Origin: Parachlorella kessleri
Lineage: Eukaryota > Chlorophyta > Trebouxiophyceae > Chlorellales > Chlorellaceae
Direction: 5' to 3'
NCBI GenBank assembly: GCA_001598975.1
Contig: BBXU01002593.1
Location: 1-24,738, forward strand
Length of the DNA: 24,738 nt
Shown here: in pieces, positions 17,401-24,738 of the stretch
Numbering within the stretch: position 1 is the first letter of the stretch
How the letters are laid out: each line of letters starts with the position of its first letter
Program-made: the position numbers and the translations under genes
Notes under the pieces: model-generated
Told to the model about the DNA's origin: nothing
Seen by the model: only the letters and a program-made list of their open reading frames with translations
Databases searched by the model: none

Positions 17401-20400
17401 CGACCAAAGCAGTGACAAGGTTTGAAAGAGTGACGCTGCCGCAAATGCTCCTAATGAGACACAGCCTAAGTACTGAGATTTCAGGGCGAGGAGCTACTAA
17501 TGAATGACAGCTTTCTCTTTGAGCTAAGGGGAACATCAGTGCATTGCCACCCCACGCAATCTGTGGGGGAGCTGCCACCTCCGCGGAAAGGTGCCATCAT
17601 CCAGGTGAGTACCCATGTAAGCTGCAAGCACTTTAACAGGCCGATTGGCATTCTCAGCCTCGTCTACAGCGCAACACCACACTGTCGCTGGTGCAGCGGG
17701 TACCCAGGATCACCTCTGCCCATGGGCTAAAAAAAGACCAACCTATTTATACAGGAAACGCAAGATGGCCAGCTGCTGCTATATGGTGGCATTGGGGCTG
17801 ACCAAAGGCCAATTCACGACGCCTGGCTGCTTGATATTGGTTCCCTTCAGTGGCGCTGCCTGTTTGCGGCTAACAATGAGCCGGTGGCGCAGGTGTGGCA
17901 GGCTAGGAGCTTAACTAGAAAACTTCGCAGTGTCTTCAGGTATTTGTCCTGTCTTCTGCATCGCGCTGCCCGAATAAATCAATTGTTGGTAACTGGATTG
18001 GAAGCTGCAGGGGTGCTCTGCGGCATTCTATGGGCAAGACATTGTCTGCTTTGTTTCGGCTCCGGGCTCAGTTCGTTATGATGCTGCCATTACTATCAAC
18101 CTCAAGGAGATCCTGGATTCAGTACAGTTTGCAACCAAGATGAGGGAAGAAATCCCACAGGCAGGTTTTCGCTGCAGCTCAAGCAGGCGACGAGGTTCAG
18201 CATAGTGATTAGAGTTTTGCATGTAATAAACACAAAGTATGATTTGCTGTTGCCGATGCAAGGGCATATTTACCAACAGGTTTCTTTGGCTCCCATGATG
18301 CAGGCATTGCATGATTTAGAGTTTTGGGTGGCTCGGCAGGTGTCAGGGCTGGATTTGGCAGCAAACCCCGACAGTTTACAGCAAAACTTTGACAAGCTGT
18401 TGAAGGTAGATGGGCCCCAACCTACCCTCCACCCGCACAGCCCCACTGCAGACACCCCTGCCTGTGGCATGAGCAGCTGTTATAACGTGCTGGGCAGGCT
18501 GCTCAGATCCCAGCCTCAGCTGAATAAAACAACAAACTTATGCAGGTCATGGATGCCATCTACAGCACAAGGGTGAAGCGGAGGGAGACTGATATCCTGT
18601 TTGACTCCATGAAGGAGATGTGTGGCTTGCTCACACAAAAGTACAAGGTGGGGTGGTCGTCTCTCAGCTGCTTCCCAGCAGTGACAGTTTTGCCTTGCTG
18701 GTATTGTGTCATGGCGACTTGCTTTCAGCAGGAAATTGCAGCAACTGTCTGCAGTGCTACGTCTATCCTTTCCCCATGCCCTTGCATCAGCAAGGACCAT
18801 GGCACTTTGTCCGCAGGTCAACATGACTAAAGCAGAGAAGCAGCTAGATGAGCTTCGAGGCCGCTGGGAACTTCTGAAGAAAAAATGTCCACAAGTACGT
18901 GTGCTCTTGCATCGGTGTACCGTCATAGCCTGAGCTGCTGCTTATGCCACCCGTTTGTGCATAATGCCGACTTGCGCTTATACCATGCCTCCCCATTTCG
19001 AGCACAGCCATCATCATCCTTACATGTGGGGCGCATCCTCCCCTTGTCTGGGAGTCCTGGTATGGCCCTATGCGATGTGTGTACCACGCCTTGTCGCAGG
19101 TTCGCTCCAGCCTTGCAAGTCTCCAAGAGATCGAAGCGAGGCGCATTGCACATGAGATTGAAAGGTTCAATTCGGCCGTTGTCCAGGTAGGGATAAGCCT
19201 GTGCCCAGATGTGGTCGGGAGCAGGCCCATGTCTCCTAGGTGCATTTGGTGAGACTGCCAAGCTCAAGGTGTATAGAAGCCTCACGTTGTCACATGTACC
19301 ATAACAGCAGCCAGTGTGTTTGCTTGCAGTACACTGCTATCTTCAGTGCCCGAGCATTTTTCAAGTGGAGCACTGGCATACCTGGAGCGTACAATGATAT
19401 TGACCAGGCAAGCTTAGTGTGGCATTCTGCACATTCAATTTTGCACATTACAATGCTGCAATTGCCACAGTGCCTGTAGGTCTGCTGTCGGGTATCGGAG
19501 TATCTGTTCACAACGACACGCTTGTTGTGCAGGCCCTTCGTGATTTTGAGGCCATGAATACTGAGCTTAGGCGCCTTAAAGAGCTGGGCAAGCTCTTTGG
19601 ATGCTCAGGAACTATTAATGACGAGTCAATTTCCCGCATGATGGAGGAGCTTGTTATGGCCAAGGACGTTTGGGACACTGCCTCCGCAGTACTTCACCAG
19701 ATTGAGGTACTAGTTGCGACTGACGGATATATTAGCCATCCTTGGCAGCACCGAATTGGAGTCGTCATTCAACGCAGGAATGGAATATAACTCTCTGGGA
19801 TAAGCTGCAAGTCGATGCCATTGATGACGGTGCTAGGCAGCTTGTCAAGGATGTGGCAGCGCTCAATAAAGACATAAAGGATAGAGGTATGTGCTCGGCA
19901 TGCGCCCTGATCTGTTAGTCAACCCTCACTCCCTGATGGCTGCATTGCTGTTGGGTTGCAACTGCCACCAACTGGCACCCTGATGTGTGCCAATGCAGTG
20001 GAAAATGGCATTAATTGTAGACAGAAACTGTTGGGACTTGCTGGCCTTTTACTGTTGCGGTGCAGACTGCTTTAAGGGCCTCAGCGCCCGAGTGAAGAAC
20101 TATGCTGCTGCTATCCCGCTCATCAAGGACTTGCGTAGCCCTGCAATGCGCCCACGCCATTGGGAGGCCCTGATGGCAGCTACCAAAGTGAGTACCAGCC
20201 ATCTCGTGATTGAGCGTGCCCAGATGACTGTGCTGTGATATTTGGCCCACAGTGTCCATGCATTCACATACATGCTGGCTGTTACTTCAGGTCACCGTTA
20301 TTTTGGGCAGTGAGCTCACGCTTGGGGAGTTGCTCAAGCTGGAGCTTCACAAGTTTGAGGATGAAGTAAGGACGAGGGAGGGGTTCACTCATGCACTTGA

Positions 20401-23400
20401 CACGTCGGACATGTCAGCCTTTCAACCTGCTGCCCTGGTTCAGGGGCACGGTTTTGATATGCTATAATGCAGTTCAAAGAAGAATTTTCAATACCCTGTA
20501 CCAAGCTCACGGATTAAGTGCTGCCACCCAGAGCCGAGCCCTTTTGGTCTCACTCCGATTTGTTCTGGTAGCTGCAGGTAGTAGAGATTGTTGACCGGTC
20601 ACAGAAAGAGGAAAAACTGGAGGCTGGTTTACAAAAACTTGAAGAAACCTGGGCCACAATCGATTTTGTTTTCACACCTCACCGTTCGGGCGAGGTGTGC
20701 ACCGTGAAGCTGTCAGAGGAGGACTTCGATATCCTGGAGGATAACCAAGTCCAAGTGCAGGTGGGAGTGCAAGTATCTGACTTGCAGCCCCTGACCGTCC
20801 ATATTCTGCGATGCAGGTACAGTGGTGTCCACAAGCATCACATTTTAACATTGTGACTATGCACTTGATGCTGAAATCTGAATTTGAAACCTCCTGCAGG
20901 GTATGATGGCCAATCGATACATGGAAACCTTTAAGGGGCCAGTCCAACAGTGGAATAAGAACCTCATGGCTGTAGCCGATGTTAACCAGCTTTTGGCTGA
21001 GACTCAGCGGAGCTGGGCATGTAAGTGGTTCTCATTTCAAGTAGAGGGCCCTCTTGACGAGCCACCGGTTGCATGTCGGCAGTGCATGCACCCGCCAATA
21101 GAAACGGTCTCCTTGGTTGCATGCCATGATGGCTCAGCCGCAAAGCACCTGTTACCAAACGAAGGCTACGGTGTTTTACAGATCTGGAAGGTCTATTCGT
21201 TGATTCGGAGGAAGTGAAGCGGGAGCTGCCTGAGGCAACAGAGCGCTTTGCTCGCATTGACATGGCTATGCGGACAATACTGAAGGTGGTGAAAGATAGC
21301 AATGCGCTCTCATCCACCAGTGCACTGCAACTGTGCAAGTTCTGGTGACAGTAGTGGTCGACACTGACCTCTACACAAGATACTCTGCACACAGCCCAGC
21401 CACCTGCTAACTATTTACGCGTTGCAGGACTTCTCAACCTGGAAAAATGCCGTCCGTTGCTGCTCACAAGAGGGGCTGCTGAAAACACTGGAGACACAGC
21501 AGGCCGAGCTAGAGATGTGTGAGAAGGTATGCTAGTGCAAGACAATGTGGGACACTCAAACCTCCTAGCCGTAGGTGTTCAAGTAGTGCTCACGACGCCT
21601 AGCACTGGGCTCCAGCTGTTGTCTCTGCTGGGTGTAGCCAGTGGGTGCGGGCTACCCTTGGTTGGCCTAGCCATGTGTGATGCTGCCTCACCGTAATGAT
21701 CTAGTTGTGCAGGCCCTGGCAGACTACATGGAGTCAAAGCGCCGCATTTTTCCTCGCTTTTACTTTGTCTCCACAGCAGACCTCCTTGACATCTTGTCAA
21801 ATGGAAACAACCCTGCACATGTTCAGATGCACATGAGCAAGTGCTTCCAGGTGAGGTATTGAGGCTGTACCTCGCAATGTGCATGGCAGGCGGTACATAC
21901 ATATTCACCTAACAAGGCATCAAGTACCACCATTGTATGCTCACTGCAGGCTATTGAAAAACTTATCCTCACGCCAGAGCCACATGGCGTCCGCCCCACA
22001 GCTTTGGCCATGGAGTCTTGCGTGGGTACCGAGACCGTGGACTTCAAAGTACCACTTCTTCTCGAGGGCAAGGTAGGGAGGTGCCACTTTAGTCCGTCGC
22101 CCGGTGTAGAATATGCCACATTTTTTTGATAAATTTATTGATTGGATGCTGGGGCAGACAGATGTGCTCACGCTCAGCTTCTTATGCTTGCAGCCACGGT
22201 TTGCACTCGTGTTACCTTGCCAACAAGCTGCTTCTGCCTGTAGGTTGAGGAGTACATGGCTAAAATCGTAGATGTCATGCGCAAGGAGTTGAGGCGTATA
22301 TTGAAGGAGTCTGTGCAAGATTACCCCAGCAAGCCACGAGAACAGTGGCTTTTTGACTGGCCCAGTCAGATCATCCTGGTCGTGAACCAGATCTTCTGGT
22401 AAGTTGATGGCAGCAGGTGAGGGCAGCTAGAGATTACATTTGCCCTGACAGTCTTAGCTATGTTGACAAGTGTTATCTTCTCTTTCCAGGTGCCAGGAAG
22501 TTGAGGATGCCTTCGCAAAGGTTGCCATGGGAGATAGGGGCGCCTTGCTGCTCTACAACGCACTCCAAATCAAGCAGCTGACAAAGCTAATCGAGGTTAC
22601 CCGCACCAATCTGTCGAAGGCAGAACGCCAGAAAGTCATGAACATGTGAGGGTAACAACATATCTGCAGCATCCATGCAAGTTGCCCTACCTGCACACTT
22701 ACATATCCAAAGTCTGTCCTTCTATGTTGCAGGATTACCATTGATGCTCATTCCCGAGACATCGTTCAAAACATTATTGATGTTGGGGCTACAGACCCAG
22801 ACTGCTTCCAGTGGGCGTCACAGCTGCGCTTCTATTGGGATACTGCAGTGGGTGACTGCCGCATTAAGATCTGTGATGCCACGTTTCCCTATGGCTACGA
22901 GTATCTAGGGAACGGGGCGCGGCTGGTGATTACACCACTTACAGACCGTATCTATGTCACAGCAACGCAGGTGAGCAGCTCAGTGACAAGCAGTCAGAAG
23001 AGCACACGACTGTAAGGAACGTGGCTGCGGAAGTTTGTAAGTATGCCCGAGGGGAAGGAGGGCTAACCCAACACACAAAATCATACTGCCGAACTAGGGG
23101 ACAGCAAGTTCCATGTAGGGTAGAAGTCAGCCCGCTTCAAGGGGGTGTGCCAGCCTCCTTGCAGGCCTGTTGGTTGAATATGGGGACAGCGCCAGCAGGT
23201 CCAGCTGGCACTGGCAAAACCGAGACTACCAAGGATCTCTCTGCTCAGCTGGGCAAGTCGTGCTATGTTTTCAACTGTGCACCAGAGATGGACTACAGAA
23301 CCATGGGGTAAGACAAACGCACGCACGCACACAGAAGGTGTGTGAAGTGGTCTTAACAAGTCTGCAACGACATAGACTGACCTTGGTCATGCCGTGGTGA

Positions 23401-24738
23401 TGCCTGCAGGGATATTTTCAAAGGCTTGGCAGCATCTGGCTCTTGGGGCTGCTTTGATGAGTTCAATCGCTTGATTCCAGAAGTGCTGTCAGTCTGTTCA
23501 GTCCAGTACAAGTGTGTTACAGATGCCCAGAGAAGGAAATCTGCTATGCCTGGCAGAGGCCTGGAGTATGTTGGCAAGGACGGTGAGTCATACGTACGCA
23601 TAACCACCATGTAATGAGGCTAGAGCCCGGTGGTGCCTGATGCCATGCTGTGTATGTCATGCCCCGGTTGTATAGTTGAGGGCACTGCCGCTCTTCAACA
23701 TGCCCTTGGCTTCGGCCAACTGAGTATCACACGAATGCACCCGGTGTGTGTGTGTGGGTGGGGGGGGGGGGGGTGCTGGGCTTCTGTTATTTGCTTACCC
23801 CAAGTGGTGTGGGTGGGCTGAAAACATCAACACATGATGTGCAGGTGTCAAGCACGCTGCTATCATGGGCTACACCTTCATCTCAGCTGATGGTGTGGAG
23901 ATGCCGTTGGAGGAGGGAACTTCCGCCTTCATCACTATGAACCCTGGCTATATTGGGCGTGCTGAGCTGCCTGAGTCCTTGAAGGTGATGAAAGCAGTGC
24001 TAGTCGCAGGCTCAGCTTCCCGGACAGCCGACCAGCCGCCAATCCATCCCATAGCCCTGAGAATCTCCCAGCTTTACAAGCTATTGAGCCATTTGTTATC
24101 ACGTTCAGTACCCGAGCCAACTTGTCCTGACTATCACTGATGCCCTCCTTTTTGCAGGCGTTATTCCGCCCAATTACTGTGTGTGTCCCAGACCGACAGT
24201 AAGTGCCATTTGACTGGACCTCAAGGGCCCCGTTTGTGCCCACATGCAAGTTTAGCTGCTCTGTGGCTCCTGCAGACTCATCATGGAGAACATGCTGATG
24301 GCTGAAGGCTTCGTCACTGCCAAGGTATTGCTAACACTAATATTGTAGTGGCATACTTGTTTTGGTGGATTTAACTTAGGAACATGGCAGTGAGAAGCAT
24401 AAGAAGGCATGCAAATGCATTTTGTGGTATGATGACCTGTGGCTGACAAATCTGCTCGAAACCCAGTGTGCAGCGGGCTAGGTAATATGTGTTGTGTGGC
24501 GTGCATGTGTTGCCTAAGAAGCACTCAACAGATGTGATCCAGTTTTGACCAGGGTACGTAGAGCTTACAACATTGTTCTGTGGTCTGCAGGCCCTTGCTA
24601 AGAAGTTTGCGGCCCTCTACTATCTTTTGGAGGACCTTCTGTCTCCACAAAAGCATTATGATTGGGGCCTTCGCGCCATCAAGTAGGTCACTAAGCAAGA
24701 GTTTCAAGATAGCCTGGCACAATGAAACCTGCAGGGAC
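12640..24738 (+). CDS. Axonemal outer-arm dynein alpha-type heavy chain, 5' part; runs off the right edge
   Basis: The product is a microtubule motor of the flagellar outer dynein arm that converts ATP hydrolysis into sliding of axonemal doublets. I place 41 complete exons from 12640 to 24682 plus the first bases of the next (24735 onward). They add up to about 1,836 residues, and the phase agrees at every junction. Domain order: Kelch block 1 (about residues 1-326), IPT/TIG (about 327-466), filamin Ig (about 470-553), Kelch block 2 (554-820), tail helices (to about 1,120), linker (to about 1,600), start of AAA1. Kelch plus filamin domains at the N-terminus are the hallmark of the Chlamydomonas outer-arm alpha heavy chain (ODA11), so I assign that class by recall, not by search. 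The start is put at ATG 12640-12642, followed at once by an intron and then ALSWAPVDC; reading through that intron is also open. The motor beyond AAA1, the stalk and the end of the gene are outside the window. Confidence 0.9.
12836..12949 (+). other. Dynein intron with a perfect 18-base tandem repeat
   Basis: The 18-mer GTGAGCGCAGAAGCACAG occurs at 12893-12910 and again, end to end, at 12911-12928. Each copy contains GTGAGC, a possible donor. The intron donor GTAAGC is at 12836 and the acceptor CGTGCAG ends at 12949. Confidence 0.85.
14633..15400 (+). other. Dynein IPT/TIG domain
   Basis: Exons 14633-14742, 15018-15091 and the first part of 15248-15484. The reading is [53 protein letters not shown], then [20 protein letters not shown]. 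This matches the IPT/TIG pattern: a Gly-Pro opening, G.. (I/V).G..F, a conserved .C.(T/A)P segment, and a final strand ending in F.Y. In the family it is an immunoglobulin-like fold, here joining the Kelch block to the filamin domain. Confidence 0.75.
15400..16037 (+). other. Dynein filamin-type Ig domain
   Basis: Rest of exon 15248-15484 plus 15633-15724 and 15870-16037. Filamin repeat landmarks are present: [68 protein letters not shown]. The acceptor before VFYRLP is CCCTGAAG (ending 15869), weaker than the others in the gene but required by phase and by the continuity of the filamin strand. The family fold mediates protein contacts. Confidence 0.82.
16148..17892 (+). other. Dynein Kelch block 2
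   Basis: Exons 16148-16387, 16904-17071, 17238-17366, 17485-17604 and 17755-17892, all in phase 0. Blade signatures: [61 protein letters not shown] with [19 protein letters not shown], and [21 protein letters not shown]. The next exon (18011-18160) opens with [14 protein letters not shown], which looks like one more strand pair before the helical tail. Two Kelch blocks bracketing IPT and filamin domains give this chain a large beta-rich head before the motor-linking tail. Confidence 0.82.
16388..16903 (+). other. Long dynein intron (516 bases) with G/C hairpins next to a T-rich tract; possible inserted element
   Basis: The intron holds a G/C-rich stretch with a perfect hairpin (CGCCCAGC at 16579-16586, loop TACG, GCTGGGCG at 16591-16598). 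It is followed at about 16613-16640 by TTTATTTATTTATTTGTCTATTT. The abrupt change of composition suggests an inserted sequence such as the end of a retroelement, but I see no target-site duplication, tRNA-like promoter boxes or coding domain. The splice borders GTACGT and ACCTGCAG are intact. Confidence 0.4.
18161..18279 (+). other. GC-AG intron in the dynein gene
   Basis: The exon ends EEIPQ (CCACAG) and the next bases are GCAGGT; the acceptor is ACCAACAG (ending 18279). Both sides are in phase 0 and give [13 protein letters not shown]. The nearest GT (GTTTTC, four bases on) would be phase 1 and break the frame. Confidence 0.75.
19408..19532 (+). other. Second GC-AG intron in the dynein gene
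   Basis: The exon ends YNDIDQ (GACCAG), followed by GCAAGC, a typical GC donor. The acceptor TTGTGCAG ends at 19532. The join is phase 0 and gives [14 protein letters not shown]. No in-phase GT donor is close by. Confidence 0.8.
20066..22970 (+). other. Dynein linker (DHC_N2) and entry to AAA1
   Basis: Exons 20066-20187, 20291-20365, 20578-20760, 20900-21020, 21182-21285, 21428-21526, 21713-21850, 21950-22072, 22244-22398, 22490-22645 and 22733-22970. Family landmarks in order: [89 protein letters not shown], then [12 protein letters not shown] and [20 protein letters not shown] leading into AAA1. The linker swings across the AAA ring to make the power stroke. For exon 21182-21285 I chose the donor at 21286 (AAG|GTGGTG) because it gives the usual spacing to KNAVRCC in the next exon. 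Confidence 0.9.
23165..24738 (+). other. Dynein AAA1 ATPase site (partial)
   Basis: Exons 23165-23307, 23410-23582, 23845-23984, 24158-24198, 24276-24324, 24591-24682 and the first bases at 24735-24738. Walker A is [13 protein letters not shown] (about residues 1,636-1,648) and Walker B is CFDEFNR (about 1,685). They are followed by [17 protein letters not shown], the sensor block [17 protein letters not shown], and [19 protein letters not shown]. All catalytic residues expected for the main ATP-hydrolysing site of dynein are intact. Two exons are very short (41 and 49 bases). The last full exon ends [10 protein letters not shown] with a donor at 24683; an acceptor CCTGCAG at 24728-24734 opens the next exon just before the window ends. 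Confidence 0.92.
23744..23773 (+). repeat. GT-repeat followed by a run of 14 G in a dynein intron
   Basis: A short alternating GT tract ends in 14 consecutive G (23760-23773) inside intron 23583-23844. It is a simple-sequence repeat prone to length errors in sequencing. Confidence 0.9.

Larger units (their letters stand above)
18011..19886 (+). other. Dynein tail, helical region before the linker
   Basis: Exons 18011-18160, 18280-18405, 18546-18647, 18817-18894, 19100-19186, 19330-19407, 19533-19706 and 19778-19886. The residues form charged, helix-rich segments such as [40 protein letters not shown] and [17 protein letters not shown], as expected of the tail that carries intermediate chains and contacts neighbouring heavy chains. 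Phases are 0 at all internal borders. Two of the introns begin with GC, not GT (see separate entries). Confidence 0.8.

Noticed and set aside
21286..21348. Extension of dynein exon 21182-21285 with [10 protein letters not shown]
   Set aside because: The extension has no in-phase donor and would disturb the usual linker spacing to the next exon; the donor at 21286 fits.

Overview
The window is nuclear DNA from a eukaryote, most likely a flagellated green alga (Chlorophyta). Both recognisable genes are split into many short exons. The introns have GT..AG borders, usually with a CTGCAG-type acceptor. One gene encodes an outer-arm axonemal dynein heavy chain of the Kelch-bearing alpha type known from Chlamydomonas, so the organism should build motile flagella. 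No bacterial-type operon, CRISPR array, tRNA or rRNA gene was seen. All gene models were built by hand from reading frames, splice borders, exon phase and family resemblance; no search was run.

Layout. Bases 1-2247 hold no gene I can support, apart from the missing first exon(s) of gene 1. Gene 1 (about 2248-10554, +, 18 exons modelled) encodes an inward-rectifier potassium channel (Kir). It has an N-terminal slide helix, M1, a pore with a TIGYG filter, M2 with an acidic residue at the rectification site, and a normal Kir cytoplasmic domain. A second complete-looking Kir cytoplasmic domain follows with no second pore, and then a tail of about 540 residues. This pore plus two cytoplasmic domains is the most unusual thing in the window. 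Three introns of the gene carry copies of the exon just downstream, offset by 117 or 129 bases; one copy is still open in frame. Tail exons also look duplicated.

Bases 10555-12639 are intergenic or hold an unresolved small gene. They include a 71-bp-spaced direct repeat, a copy of which also lies in a Kir intron. Gene 2 (12640 to beyond the right edge, +, 41 complete exons plus the first bases of the next) encodes the dynein heavy chain. Domains run Kelch block 1, IPT/TIG domain, filamin-type Ig domain, Kelch block 2, coiled tail, linker, and AAA1 with Walker A (GPAGTGKT) and Walker B (CFDEFNR). About 1,836 residues are inside the window, roughly 40% of a typical heavy chain.

The two genes lie head to tail on the same strand. 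Nothing in the sequence links them functionally. A role for the channel in the flagellar membrane would be speculation. The Kir exons are visibly richer in G/C at third codon positions than the dynein exons.
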